Notes under the pieces: generated by a model
What the model saw: the letters and a program-made list of their open reading frames with translations, nothing else
Databases searched by the model: none
What the model was told of the DNA's origin: nothing
Source: an uncultured Clostridium sp.
GTDB taxonomy: Bacteria; Bacillota; Clostridia; Lachnospirales; Lachnospiraceae
Direction: 5' to 3'
Assembly: GCA_934438135.1 (NCBI GenBank)
Contig: CAKSBP010000016.1
Span: forward strand, 4,346 to 68,345
DNA: 64,000 nucleotides
Shown: positions 17,565-27,131 of the stretch, one piece after another
How the letters are laid out: the number at the start of each line of letters is the position of its first letter
Position numbering within the stretch: position 1 is the stretch's first letter
Made by a program: the position numbers and the translations under genes

Positions 17565-18520
17565 GGGCACTGGTTCCAGTAAATGATGGAGAGGTATTAA
17601 AACATTATATAGAAGCAGGAGCAGAAGAGTTTTATATTGGATTTACGGATGAAGCGTGGTTTGAGAAATTTGGAGAGTATTCTGATATTAACCGGCTTTC
17701 TGGATACCGGAAGAATGCAAATCAGAACAGCTTTGAACAGATGCTTAAAATTATTGAACAGACCAAAAAGCAGAACCGGCAGATTTATGTTACCTTTAAT
17801 GCTTCTACGTACACCCAGGAACAGATTGAATATATTGGGGAGTACTTAAATCCCTTAAAGGATGCGGGAGCCGACGGAATTATTATATCGGGAATAGAAC
17901 TTTTAGAGATTGCGAAAGAGTATCAGATTCCGGCGGTAGTCAGTACTATTGCAGGCATTTATAATGAAGATATTGCTCGCTTTTATTATGAGAATGGAGC
18001 AAAGCGGATTATCGTGCCAAGGGATTTGTCTGTAGACGAAATTGAGGAAATTACGAAAGCGGTACCGGATGCGGAGTATGAAGTGTTTATGATGCGGAAT
18101 GGCTGCATATTCTCTGATGGAAACTGTCTGGGATTCCATAGGCAGGAGAAAAAAGGAATCTGTGCGGAACTTTGTCATGCAAAGCGGGAAATAAGACATG
18201 AGTATGGAACTTTTAAAGAACTACATGATATTGAATTAAATGATACACTTTATCATCATTTCTTTCATGATGATGCATGTGGGCTTTGTTCCATTTATCG
18301 GTTTGTTAAAATGGGGATTACTGCCGGAAAAATTGTGGGAAGAACCGATGATTGGCAGGAAATCTGCCAGGATATCCGTTCTATTATAGAAAATGTAGAG
18401 ATTGCCAGAGAATGTTCTTCCAATGAGGAGTACCTGGAAAAAATGGTGCTGCCAAATGGAGAACGCTTTATCTGTAAACTAGGGTTAAACTGCTACTATC
18501 CGGAAATACGTTTTTCTTAG
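17561..18520 (+). CDS. U32 family peptidase-like protein
   Basis: A 319-residue protein of the U32 (collagenase-like) family. The N-terminal MRALVPVNDGEVLKHYIEAGAEEFYIGF is a typical first strand and helix of the barrel; ADGIIISGIELL and ENGAKRIIVPRDLSVDEI follow. The conserved cysteine set MRNGCIFSDGNC, GICAELCHA and DACGLC suggests an iron-sulfur cluster site as in UbiU/TrhP-type members. It overlaps the preceding gene by 4 nt, so the two are made together and probably form a heterodimer. Despite the name, proteins of this type often act in oxygen-independent hydroxylation rather than proteolysis. Confidence 0.8.
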   Translation: MRALVPVNDGEVLKHYIEAGAEEFYIGFTDEAWFEKFGEYSDINRLSGYRKNANQNSFEQMLKIIEQTKKQNRQIYVTFNASTYTQEQIEYIGEYLNPLKDAGADGIIISGIELLEIAKEYQIPAVVSTIAGIYNEDIARFYYENGAKRIIVPRDLSVDEIEEITKAVPDAEYEVFMMRNGCIFSDGNCLGFHRQEKKGICAELCHAKREIRHEYGTFKELHDIELNDTLYHHFFHDDACGLCSIYRFVKMGITAGKIVGRTDDWQEICQDIRSIIENVEIARECSSNEEYLEKMVLPNGERFICKLGLNCYYPEIRFS

Positions 18521-18570
18521 TACTTTTGGTAAAAAGGATAGATACAGAGAAACGATATGTTGGGAACTGG

Positions 18571-18627
18571 CTGGAAAGCAACGGTTCAAAAGATTTCAGT
18601 AGAATTTTTCGAAATGCCGCTTTCCAG
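18571..18627. repeat. Inverted repeat between convergent genes
   Basis: CTGGAAAGC (18571-18579) pairs with GCTTTCCAG (18619-18627) around a 39-nt loop, in the gap between the U32 gene and the convergent flavoprotein gene. No T-run follows, so terminator function is uncertain. Confidence 0.4.
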
Positions 18628-18664
18628 TCTACTTTGTTTTATCTGTTTGCTCTGCCCAAAAAGT

Positions 18665-19294
18665 CTATCGGATGAAATTGGTCTTAACAGCTTCTTCCTT
18701 CTCTGGAACATCAATCCCGTTTTTCTTTCCTAATTCAATGCACTTTAACATCCAAGCCATATTACGTCCAAGGGTTCTCATAATCTGAAGACCTTCTAAA
18801 TCCTGCTTTACATCTTCGGGACTTCCACCATGAACCATGTTCCAGTAGTTTGCAGAAACAATAGGCATGTTGCTGATAGAAAAATATTTGTTCAGCTGAT
18901 CGAAAGTTGCTGTTGTTCCACTACGTCTGGCACTGGAGATACAGGCACCTGGTTTGTACTCCATAAATGGTTTGGCAGCAACAAAGATTCGATCTAAGAA
19001 TGGGGTAAGGAATCCAGATGCTCCTGCAAAGTGTACGGGAGAACCGAAAATATAGCCGTCTGCTTCTTTAATCTTTTCAATTGCGGTATTTACAATGTCA
19101 TCATTAAATACACAGTGTCTGTCTGGATTTTTTGAACAGGCCCAGCAGCCGATGCATCCTCGGATTGCAGCATTTCCTATATGGAAAATTTCAGTTTCGA
19201 TTCCTTCCTTTTTTAGAGCACCTGCGACTTCTGTTAAAGCTGTATATGTACAGCCTTTTGCATTTGGACTACCGTTTATTAGTAATACTTTCAT
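18665..19294 (-). CDS. Flavodoxin-fold NAD(P)H-dependent oxidoreductase / iron-sulfur flavoprotein
   Basis: A 209-residue flavoprotein of the NADPH-dependent FMN reductase superfamily. MKVLLINGSPNAKGCTYTAL is the FMN phosphate-binding loop; CIGCWACSKN (cysteines spaced CX2CX2C) is the compact cysteine motif of iron-sulfur flavoproteins, and DGYIFGSPVHF is the second flavin contact. The enzyme probably transfers electrons to a small-molecule or protein acceptor in the cytosol. It stands alone on the minus strand with a GGAGG-type site. Its natural partner cannot be inferred from its neighbours. Confidence 0.85.
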   Translation of the reverse strand: MKVLLINGSPNAKGCTYTALTEVAGALKKEGIETEIFHIGNAAIRGCIGCWACSKNPDRHCVFNDDIVNTAIEKIKEADGYIFGSPVHFAGASGFLTPFLDRIFVAAKPFMEYKPGACISSARRSGTTATFDQLNKYFSISNMPIVSANYWNMVHGGSPEDVKQDLEGLQIMRTLGRNMAWMLKCIELGKKNGIDVPEKEEAVKTNFIR

Positions 19295-19511
19295 GAAAAT
19301 CCTCCTATTCTATAGCCTTGAAATTCCTGTGAGGTTACAGGTTTTAGGCTCTTTAATCTTATTATACAGGGAATAAAGAATATGACAAGAGGCTGAAGAA
19401 GAAAGAGAAAAAAATTGAAATATTTGAAAGCAGAAATAAGAAGAAAATTTATTGTGTTATGCAGAAAATTATCTTATAATAAAATAGACAGAATATACAA
19501 GGAGGAGTTAT

Positions 19512-19922
19512 ATGGAGAAAAGAATAATCCATGTAAATGTCCAAATTTGGATATTATCTTTGGCTTTTTTTGTAATAAGCGAGGAATATTTGGAACAAAT
19601 GATGCTGGCATTTTTTTTATCAGGACTCGCTATTTGCACTATATTAATTTACAATTTTATACATATTGTAGTGCGGCAAAGGTCAGTTACATATCGGCTT
19701 ATTGTGTTATGGTGCATAATGATTTTTGTGGGTGGAGCTGTTTTATGGAATCTGCGTGAAATTGGATGGATAGGGAGCCATAGAGGATTTATAGGGCTTG
19801 GAAGCCACGGAATGGAATATCTTCTTTTTCCTCTAATGCATTGTTTGTGCTTAATAGAAGTAATCCTTCTTGAATTCTGGAAGATACAGAAAAGATGGAA
19901 TGAGAAAAGGAGGAATTTGTAA
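19512..19922 (+). CDS. Small membrane protein of unknown function
   Basis: A 136-residue protein with four hydrophobic segments (about residues 10-25, 28-50, 62-80 and 100-122) and a basic C-terminus (KIQKRWNEKRRNL), so a small integral membrane protein. A strong AAGGAGG site precedes ATG 19512. Its stop is directly followed by the start of the secreted lipase gene, so the two share a transcript, and it may influence export or regulation of the lipase; that is inference. I do not recognise a family. Confidence 0.7.
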   Translation: MEKRIIHVNVQIWILSLAFFVISEEYLEQMMLAFFLSGLAICTILIYNFIHIVVRQRSVTYRLIVLWCIMIFVGGAVLWNLREIGWIGSHRGFIGLGSHGMEYLLFPLMHCLCLIEVILLEFWKIQKRWNEKRRNL

Positions 19923-22421
19923 ATGCGTAACAAGAAGAAAGCAGCAGCATTGATGATGGCTGCAGTGCTGTGTACAGTTTCTATGATACCGGTATCAGCA
20001 GCACAAAGTGTAAGCAGTATGGGGAGTCTAGAAGAGAAAGATACAGATAAAGATGGATTGGCAGACTACATAGAACAATATTATAAAACTGATAAAAACA
20101 AAAAGGATACCGATGGAGATGGTATTAGTGATTATGATGAAATCATGCTTTATAATACCAATCCCCTGAAAAAGGATACCGATGGAAATGGTATCAGCGA
20201 TTATAATGAAGATTATGATGGTGACGGACTTACTGTAAAGCAGGAAATGAAATATGGAACAGACCCAATGAAAGCAGATACCGATGGAGATGGTATTTTA
20301 GATGGAAAAGAGATAAAAAAATACCATTCGAATCCATTAAAATCAGACAGTGATAGTGATGGCCTGGAGGATGGTCTGGAAGTTACTTTGAAAATGAATC
20401 CGATAAAAAAGGATACCGATCAGGATGGGGTTTTAGACAGTGAGGAAATGGTAACTCGCAAGATTACAGCAGGAAGCACTAAGTCGGATGTTTACGCTTT
20501 TGCAAAAGCAGATGTAAAAGCAAAGAATTACCTGAAACCTCAGCTTACAAAATTAGAGAAGGATGACCTGGAAGTGGGAAGCGATATTCCAGGATATCTG
20601 GGAAATGGATTTTTATTTACATCAGATGGAGCATGTAAGAATGTGAAGTTGGTTATTGGCTTTCAGAAACAGAGTTCCGAGGCGAATCCAGCAGTTTATT
20701 ATTTTGATGAAACAGAAAAAAAACTGATAGAAGCTACAGCAAAAAAGAGAGGAACAGAAATTCAGGTTTCTAATGTAAAAGAAGGAAAATATGTTTTACT
20801 GGACAAAAATAAATATGAGGGTATTATTAAGAGAAATTCTTTTGCAGCAGCAAAAGCGATGACTGCTACGGATACGGTTACCGACTCTAATAATGATGGC
20901 ATCAGTGATTATTATACAACATTGATATTTGAGGGGAAGATTTTAACTGGTACTGGAAAATCCTATGCAGGATATGATTTTAGTGGTGCAAATGGAGATT
21001 ACGATGGAGACGGTCTTCTAAACGGAAAGGAGATGCAGGTTGTTACAGACAGCAATGAAATTTACCTGAAAGTTACGACTGATCCGACAATTTCAGATAC
21101 CGATTTTGATGGACGTGAGGATGCAGTGGATACAGATTCCTTTAGTAATAGTTTTTCTGGAACACTGAAAACAAGTCAGGCAGCGACTTCTGTCTCTTAT
21201 GTAATGGACTATCGAAACTTTTTTAAGAGTATCAGCAGTTATAATAAAAATGTATGTACCATGTCATCGATTTGTTCCTCACTTACTTATTCCGGTTCAA
21301 CAATAGATGGAAGCAGTATTAGTACATTTTTAAGAACCAATGGATTGGCCAGTGTAAGAAAATATCAATTAAACAGTAAATATAAAGATAATGATATTAC
21401 AGATATTTATGTTGGACACCGAAAAGTAACATATAATGGAATAACAAGAGAAATTCTTGGAATTTTTGTCCGTGGAACCAATGGTTCCATAGAAGAGTGG
21501 TCAAGTAATTTTGATGTAGGAAAAACCAGTGACTTTAACAAAAACAACGATTGGGTGATAAAAACAAATCATAAAGGATTTGATATTACTGCAACAAGAA
21601 TATTAAATTATGTAGATACATATAAGAATACTTATTTAGACAGCTCAGTAGATACGGCTTACTGGGTAACAGGACATTCCAGAGGAGCAGCTATTGCTAA
21701 TATTATTGGAGCACGTCTGTACAGCGAGGGAAAAACAGCCTATACTTATACTTTTGCAGCACCAAATACAACAACAGCATCTAATCCTAGTACCTATAAA
21801 GGAATTTACAATATCGTAAATACAGATGACTTGGTGCCACAGCTTCCAATGGAAGCTTGGGGATTTGTGAAGTATGGTAAAACATATAAAGCCAGTATTG
21901 CAGGCAGTTATGAGAAAGAATGGGAAAAGCTTACGGGGATTTCGGACTATAATCCAGATACGTTTGGTTTAAGTGAAACCGTAGATAAAATGGGGGCAAT
22001 TGCAGCCAATAGAGATGCCTGCTATACATTTGTTTATGCAAAAGATTATTACACATCCAAGTTCTATTCCAGTGAATCTACCAGAGATTCCAAACTTTCC
22101 GTATTAGAGGCCTCTTATCCGGCAGGTACAGCGGGAACCTATAAATCTGTGAAGCAATATAAAAGTTCGGCATGGGTGAATAAGTATGGTTATTATCAGT
22201 ACCAGACACCAGCATTTTTAATGCAGATTCTGGCAGCTGTCATGGCAGGGCAGTATGGTGGGAGTTATGACCTGGATTTTGCAACGCTGGATGTAGCTCC
22301 ATTTATGGAAGATGCAAAATGGGGAATTATCCGTACAGCATTAGGAGGAGTAGAACATCCACATTACCCAGAATCCTACTATTTATTAAGCACACATGCA
22401 GTTACTACTTTGTTTGCTTAG
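19923..22421 (+). CDS. Secreted lipase (class 3) with calcium-binding thrombospondin type 3-like repeats
   Basis: An 832-residue exported protein. Residues 1-27 are a signal peptide ending in VSAA. Residues about 37-175 hold six or more acidic repeats of the form DTDGDGISDYDE, the EF-hand-like calcium loops of thrombospondin type 3/dockerin-type modules; two more sets occur near 320-330 and 355-410. The C-terminal 400 residues form a class 3 lipase-like alpha/beta hydrolase with nucleophile elbow WVTGHSRGAAIANI and an active-site Asp in VNTDDLVPQLP. No wall anchor is visible. It probably hydrolyses lipid or ester substrates outside the cell and needs calcium for folding. A strong AAGGAGG site lies before ATG 19923. 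Confidence 0.85.
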   Translation: MRNKKKAAALMMAAVLCTVSMIPVSAAQSVSSMGSLEEKDTDKDGLADYIEQYYKTDKNKKDTDGDGISDYDEIMLYNTNPLKKDTDGNGISDYNEDYDGDGLTVKQEMKYGTDPMKADTDGDGILDGKEIKKYHSNPLKSDSDSDGLEDGLEVTLKMNPIKKDTDQDGVLDSEEMVTRKITAGSTKSDVYAFAKADVKAKNYLKPQLTKLEKDDLEVGSDIPGYLGNGFLFTSDGACKNVKLVIGFQKQSSEANPAVYYFDETEKKLIEATAKKRGTEIQVSNVKEGKYVLLDKNKYEGIIKRNSFAAAKAMTATDTVTDSNNDGISDYYTTLIFEGKILTGTGKSYAGYDFSGANGDYDGDGLLNGKEMQVVTDSNEIYLKVTTDPTISDTDFDGREDAVDTDSFSNSFSGTLKTSQAATSVSYVMDYRNFFKSISSYNKNVCTMSSICSSLTYSGSTIDGSSISTFLRTNGLASVRKYQLNSKYKDNDITDIYVGHRKVTYNGITREILGIFVRGTNGSIEEWSSNFDVGKTSDFNKNNDWVIKTNHKGFDITATRILNYVDTYKNTYLDSSVDTAYWVTGHSRGAAIANIIGARLYSEGKTAYTYTFAAPNTTTASNPSTYKGIYNIVNTDDLVPQLPMEAWGFVKYGKTYKASIAGSYEKEWEKLTGISDYNPDTFGLSETVDKMGAIAANRDACYTFVYAKDYYTSKFYSSESTRDSKLSVLEASYPAGTAGTYKSVKQYKSSAWVNKYGYYQYQTPAFLMQILAAVMAGQYGGSYDLDFATLDVAPFMEDAKWGIIRTALGGVEHPHYPESYYLLSTHAVTTLFA

Positions 22422-22500
22422 AAAACCACATTTCATTCTGATGAATTTATAAAATCTGCATACACTATAAAAGAAAAGGATTCTATAGTGGAGGTGCAGT

Positions 22501-23901
22501 ATGAATAACTGCAGGGTAAGGTTTTCTGGATTAACAATCGAGAATATAAAAAATGTGGAATATGGAAAATTTACTATGCCATCCATGCGGCAGAAAAACA
22601 AAGGCAGTCTGGATGAGTATGAGGCAGATATAGCAGGGATTTACGGGCAGAATGGTTCCGGAAAGACAGCGGTTATTGATACACTGTATTTGATAAAATC
22701 TCTGCTGTCAGGAGAAAAGTTAAACATGCAGTGGGGCAGCTATATTCGTATGGGCAGTCCGACTGCGTGTTTTGAAGCAGAGTTTCTTGTATATTCAAAG
22801 GAAGCAAAGTTTCAGGTTTTTTATGAAGTAGAGTTGGTTCGGGAAGAGGGAGATTTTACGATAGGAAAAGAAACGATTTCCTACCGTAAGCGGATAGATG
22901 AAAAACATTCGAGGAGGCGGATCGCGATTTCCTTTAAGATAGAAGAACAGGGAATTCCAGAACCGAAGAAACGTTTAGAAGAGCTGGCAGGAAGAGATAA
23001 AGAAAGAAAGGAACAGATAAAACGGACTGTTCTCCATGCATTTCAAAACAGAGCATCCGCTATTTTCAGCCTGGAGAGCCGTATATTGTTAACAGAAACA
23101 TATCATGAAGAGTATGAGGATGTTGCATTTTTGATACAAACACTTTATCAATATGCAATGGTGAATTTATTTGTAATACAAAATATTCATTCTGGTAAAA
23201 TCAGTGCAGATTTTATTCTGCCAATGGTTTTTCGTGCAGAGGATGCAAGAGAGACTCTGCAGGGAAGTTTTTTTGTAAATCTGCGAAATACTACACTTTT
23301 GGAAAAAACTCACTGTCAATTATTAAAACAGGTTCTTGTGCAGGTAAATTTGGTGATTGGAGCGATTATCCCAGGCATGTTCATTGCCTTAAAAGAAATG
23401 GGAACGGTTGAAGAGAAAGCGGGAGAAGTAAAACAGAAGATTGAATTAATATCCTGTCGGGGAGATATAGAAATTCCGGTTCGACAGGAATCTGAGGGAA
23501 TTATAAAAATTATTTCTATTTTGAGTGCACTGATTCAGGTGTACAATAATCCATATTTGTGTCTGGCGGTGGATGAATTGGATGCGGGTGTATATGAATA
23601 TCTGTTAGGAGAAATTCTTGATTTATTCTACCGTGGTGGAAAAGGTCAGCTGATATTTACATCTCACAATCTTCGTCCATTGGAAATGCTGCCGAGGCAG
23701 TGTATTGTGTTTTCTACGGCAAATCCAAAGAACCGTTATATTCGTATGCAGATGTTAAAAAGGCAGAGAAATTTAAGGGATGCCTATCTTCGTTGTATTA
23801 CCCTTGGCGGTCAAGAGGAATGTGTTTATCAGGAAACAGACAGCATTAAAATTGCAAGGGCGTTTCGTAATGCAGGAAGGATTTTGAATCATGACAGCTA
23901 A
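22501..23901 (+). CDS. AAA15-family ATPase, probable first component of a two-gene defence-like module
   Basis: A 466-residue SMC-like AAA ATPase. Walker A is GIYGQNGSGKTAVID (Lys55), Walker B is CLAVDELDAG, followed by the switch His in IFTSHNLRPLEML; RQESEGIIKI is in place of the ABC-type signature. This is the AAA15/OLD-like architecture found in AbiL, Septu and Gabija-type anti-phage systems, in which the ATPase controls an effector encoded next door. The next gene overlaps by 11 nt and carries a TOPRIM-like motif set, consistent with that idea. It could instead belong to a non-defence RloA/B-like pair. The start ATG 22501 follows a GGAGG site. Confidence 0.8.
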   Translation: MNNCRVRFSGLTIENIKNVEYGKFTMPSMRQKNKGSLDEYEADIAGIYGQNGSGKTAVIDTLYLIKSLLSGEKLNMQWGSYIRMGSPTACFEAEFLVYSKEAKFQVFYEVELVREEGDFTIGKETISYRKRIDEKHSRRRIAISFKIEEQGIPEPKKRLEELAGRDKERKEQIKRTVLHAFQNRASAIFSLESRILLTETYHEEYEDVAFLIQTLYQYAMVNLFVIQNIHSGKISADFILPMVFRAEDARETLQGSFFVNLRNTTLLEKTHCQLLKQVLVQVNLVIGAIIPGMFIALKEMGTVEEKAGEVKQKIELISCRGDIEIPVRQESEGIIKIISILSALIQVYNNPYLCLAVDELDAGVYEYLLGEILDLFYRGGKGQLIFTSHNLRPLEMLPRQCIVFSTANPKNRYIRMQMLKRQRNLRDAYLRCITLGGQEECVYQETDSIKIARAFRNAGRILNHDS

Positions 23902-24601
23902 AGAGAAGAAAGTAATCTTGTTTATTGTGGAGGGGCCAAGTGATGAAAGTGCACTGGGAACGGGGATGAAAGAAATTTTTAAAGACTGTGAAGTCCGGTT
24001 TTATGTGGTGCATGGAGATATTGCTACTAAGGGAAATGTGACGCAGAATACGGTTTTAAAACGGGTAGATGACTGCATTCGGGATGTGATGGAGCGGTAC
24101 CGTTACAAAACGAATGATATTGAACAAATTATTCAGATTGTAGATATGGATGGAACATTTATTCAACCTGAAAAAGTAGTGGAAGAACCAGTGCCAGAGG
24201 TATTGTATTTTTCAGATCATGTAGAGACGGCGCACCGCGAACGAATGATACAGCGTAATGAATCAAAAGGACGGATTTTATTTAAATTGTATAAAACGTC
24301 AAAAGTACATGGAATTCCATACCGGATTTATTTTATGTCCTGCAACTTAGAGCATGTGCTGTATGGAAAATTGGAGAATTTAACAGACAGCCAGAAATGG
24401 GAATATTCTGATCGTTTTGCAGAACGTTTTGAGGGAAAGCCAGAAGCATTTGAGCAGTTTATGGAGGCAGAGGAGGTTGCGGTGCAGGGAAGTTATCAGG
24501 AAACCTGGAAGTTTATTGAACGAGACGTACATTCGTTGGAACGGTACTCGAATTTGTGTCTGGCATTTGTAGGATGTGAAGTAAACGAGGAAACGGATTA
24601 G
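23891..24601 (+). CDS. TOPRIM-like (RloB/AbiLii-like) effector candidate
   Basis: A 236-residue protein that starts within the ATPase gene, so the two are translationally coupled. ILFIVEGPSDESAL matches the first, Glu-containing TOPRIM motif, and IIQIVDMDGTF carries the DxD acidic pair; these would bind metal and support nuclease activity. RloB and AbiLii-type proteins have a similar size and position after an AAA ATPase. The second half (FYxSCNLEHVLYGKLENLT-like) is a feature of RloB-family proteins as I remember them. Its target, DNA or RNA, is unknown. A terminator follows. Confidence 0.7.
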   Translation: MTAKEKKVILFIVEGPSDESALGTGMKEIFKDCEVRFYVVHGDIATKGNVTQNTVLKRVDDCIRDVMERYRYKTNDIEQIIQIVDMDGTFIQPEKVVEEPVPEVLYFSDHVETAHRERMIQRNESKGRILFKLYKTSKVHGIPYRIYFMSCNLEHVLYGKLENLTDSQKWEYSDRFAERFEGKPEAFEQFMEAEEVAVQGSYQETWKFIERDVHSLERYSNLCLAFVGCEVNEETD

Positions 24602-24629
24602 TTAAAATTTCTATGAAACAAAGTACATG

Positions 24630-24672
24630 ATGTTACAGAGCACTGTGTCAGCACTGCCCTGTAACATTTTTA
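24630..24672 (+). terminator. Terminator after the ATPase/TOPRIM pair
   Basis: ATGTTACAG (24630-24638) pairs with CTGTAACAT (24659-24667), followed by T5. Confidence 0.8.
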
Positions 24673-24733
24673 TATGCCAGCAGATTTCTGCCTGTATTTA
24701 TTCCAATTAAAAATATAATTACAATAAAACCTA

Positions 24734-24762
24734 TTGACAAAGTATGAAATAAGATATATAAC
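24734..24762 (+). promoter_or_regulatory. cysK promoter
   Basis: TTGACA (24734-24739), 17-nt spacer, TATAAC (24757-24762), giving an 80-nt leader to cysK. Confidence 0.7.
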
Positions 24763-24841
24763 TATTACATACAAAACATAGTGATTAAGTATGAATTGAT
24801 ATAGCAAATAAATAGAAAGTAAAACGAGAGGAGCATGTACG

Positions 24842-25780
24842 ATGGGAGATTTGAGAACAAGTATTACACAGCTGATTGGAAAGACACCAGTATTAGAGAT
24901 GAAACGACTGGAAGAAAAATACGGACTGGATGTTAAGCTGGTTGGAAAACTAGAATATTTTAATCCGGCTGGAAGTGTAAAAGACAGAATTGCCTTGGCG
25001 ATGATTGAAGATGCAGAAAAAGCAGGGCGTTTACAGCCAGGTGCAACGATTATTGAACCGACTTCTGGAAATACGGGAATTGGAATTGCAGCAGTAGCAG
25101 CAGCAAAAGGATATCGTGCGGTATTAACTATGCCGGAAACCATGTCTGTGGAAAGAAGAAAGATGTTACAGGCATATGGTGCAAAACTTGTGTTGACAGA
25201 TGGTTCAAAGGGAATGAAAGGTGCCATTGCAAAAGCGGAGGAATTAAAGGAAGAAATTGAGAATTCCATTATTTTAAGTCAGTTTGCAAATCCAGCAAAT
25301 CCAGCAGTACATCTTTCTAGCACAGGACCGGAAATCTGGGAACAGTTAGACGGAAAAGTGGATATTTTTGTTGCAGGAATTGGAACTGGTGGAACAATTA
25401 CTGGTGTTGGGCGTTATTTAAAATCTAAGAATCCAGATGTGAAGATAGCTGGGGTAGAACCTGCAGGTTCTCCTGTTTTATCCAAAGGAACAGCAGGACC
25501 ACATAAAATTCAGGGAATTGGTGCGGGATTTGTACCAGAAATACTGGATACAGAAATTTATGATGAAATTATCACGGTAGAAAATGAAAGTGCATTTGAA
25601 ACAGGTCGTGATATTGCAAGAACAGAGGGATTCTTAGTAGGAATTTCTTCTGGTGCAGCCGTGTGGGCCGCAAAAGAGCTGGCAAAACGTCCTGAAAATA
25701 AAGGAAAGACAATTGTTGTGTTATTACCAGATACAGGAGATCGTTATTTTTCAACTCCATTGTTTAATGGGGAAGAATAA
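24842..25780 (+). CDS. cysK: Cysteine synthase A (O-acetylserine sulfhydrylase)
   Basis: Makes cysteine from O-acetylserine and sulfide with pyridoxal phosphate. The 312-aa length is normal. NPAGSVKDR carries the Schiff-base Lys, PTSGNTGIG binds the substrate carboxylate, and [10 protein letters not shown] binds the cofactor phosphate. It is a monocistronic unit with a clear TTGACA/TATAAC promoter. ATG 24842 is preceded by GAGAGGAG. Confidence 0.95.
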   Translation: MGDLRTSITQLIGKTPVLEMKRLEEKYGLDVKLVGKLEYFNPAGSVKDRIALAMIEDAEKAGRLQPGATIIEPTSGNTGIGIAAVAAAKGYRAVLTMPETMSVERRKMLQAYGAKLVLTDGSKGMKGAIAKAEELKEEIENSIILSQFANPANPAVHLSSTGPEIWEQLDGKVDIFVAGIGTGGTITGVGRYLKSKNPDVKIAGVEPAGSPVLSKGTAGPHKIQGIGAGFVPEILDTEIYDEIITVENESAFETGRDIARTEGFLVGISSGAAVWAAKELAKRPENKGKTIVVLLPDTGDRYFSTPLFNGEE

Positions 25781-25881
25781 TTGGTACCAAAGCCTTTTCA
25801 GACGCAGATAACACAATTATAAGCACGTTCTTTTATGGAAGACATATAATAAAAGAAAGAGAAGAGAGTGCGTGCATAAGT

Positions 25882-26085
25882 ATGATTAAAAGGGGAATAA
25901 TCTGGCTTTTGTCGGTAGGGCTTATGTTATGGGTCTGGGGATGTGTTCTTTTTGTAAGCGAGTTCCAGAAAATCATGGGAAACGAAGGACGGCTTTTGGA
26001 AGCATGGATTACAATTTTCTTTCTAATAGAAACATATAGACTGATAAAATATAGAAAGATGCATCAGCCGAAGAAGGCTGGATAG
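25882..26085 (+). CDS. Small membrane protein of unknown function, 67 aa
   Basis: Two hydrophobic helices (about residues 4-27 and 40-52) with a basic C-terminal tail (YRKMHQPKKAG). The ribosome site is only a moderate AGAGAAGAG, some 15 nt upstream, so expression is plausible but not certain. No family is recognised and neighbours do not help. Confidence 0.5.
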   Translation: MIKRGIIWLLSVGLMLWVWGCVLFVSEFQKIMGNEGRLLEAWITIFFLIETYRLIKYRKMHQPKKAG

Positions 26086-26273
26086 CAGATATCCGCACTC
26101 AAAAGAAAGTGTGCATAATCAGGTCAGCAGATGGTTATGCATGCTTTTTTGCATTTATTTTTTCTAAAATTTCTGTGAAATATGAAATATCCTGTGTACG
26201 AAAAAAGAATAAATGGTATAATGGCAATAGCTTAATATCACCATGTTTTTTTGCATGGCATTTTGGAGGAAAC

Positions 26274-27131
26274 ATGTTTGGTTATGTAACCATAGAAAAA
26301 CCGGAATTAAAGGTAAAAGATTATTATAAATATCAGGCATATTACTGTGGGCTTTGCAGCGTGTTAAAAGAACGGTATGGAAGGCTTGGGCAGATGACAT
26401 TGACTTATGACATGACATTTCTGATTATTCTTCTGGCATCTCTTTATGAGAAAGAAAGTGAGAAAAGTTATCACCGCTGCGTGGCACATCCCGCAAAGAA
26501 GCATGCGATGCTGATTAATGAGTTAACTGAGTATGCCGCCGATCTTAATATTGTAATGGCCTATCATAATTTTCGGGATGACTGGAATGATGAACGAAAA
26601 ATTACAGGTGCAGCAGGCTGTGCTTTACTAAAGAAAAAATATGAAAAGATTCAAAAACAGTATCCGAGACAGTGCAGTGCAGTAGAAGGAGCACTGAAAG
26701 AACTAGGAGCATGTGAACAGAGAAATGAAACAAATCTAGATTTGGTGTCAGACTGTTTTGGGAATTTAATGGCCGAACTGTTTTTATATCGGAAGGATCA
26801 CTGGGAGGAAATTCTTCGGGAGACTGGAAGATATCTGGGCAAGTTTATTTATTTAATTGATGCATATGAAGATTTGGAAGAAGATCAGAAGAAGGGCAGC
26901 TATAATCCTTTTATTTCTATCAGTAAGGAGCTGGATTATGAGGAAAACTGTGAGGATATTTTAAATTTAATGATGGCAGAGTGTGCTAGAAATTTTGAGA
27001 AACTTCCGCTGGAACAGGATGTGGATATTTTACGGAATATTTTATATGCTGGTGTCTGGGTAAAATACAAAAAAATGAAGGATAAGAAATTAGAAGGAAA
27101 GGATGTAAAAGAAAATGACAGATCCATATAA
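26274..27131 (+). CDS. DUF5685-family protein of unknown function
   Basis: A 285-residue helical protein beginning [23 protein letters not shown] 26274 has a GGAGG site, while the open frame upstream lacks one. The features [14 protein letters not shown], a Cys pair near the start, [13 protein letters not shown] and [20 protein letters not shown] fit a family in Firmicutes known as DUF5685, with no assigned function. Acidic DxxED-type motifs recall all-helical prenyl synthase or phospholipase folds, but that is weak. It overlaps the following J-domain gene by 17 nt, so the two are probably translated together. Confidence 0.75.
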   Translation: MFGYVTIEKPELKVKDYYKYQAYYCGLCSVLKERYGRLGQMTLTYDMTFLIILLASLYEKESEKSYHRCVAHPAKKHAMLINELTEYAADLNIVMAYHNFRDDWNDERKITGAAGCALLKKKYEKIQKQYPRQCSAVEGALKELGACEQRNETNLDLVSDCFGNLMAELFLYRKDHWEEILRETGRYLGKFIYLIDAYEDLEEDQKKGSYNPFISISKELDYEENCEDILNLMMAECARNFEKLPLEQDVDILRNILYAGVWVKYKKMKDKKLEGKDVKENDRSI

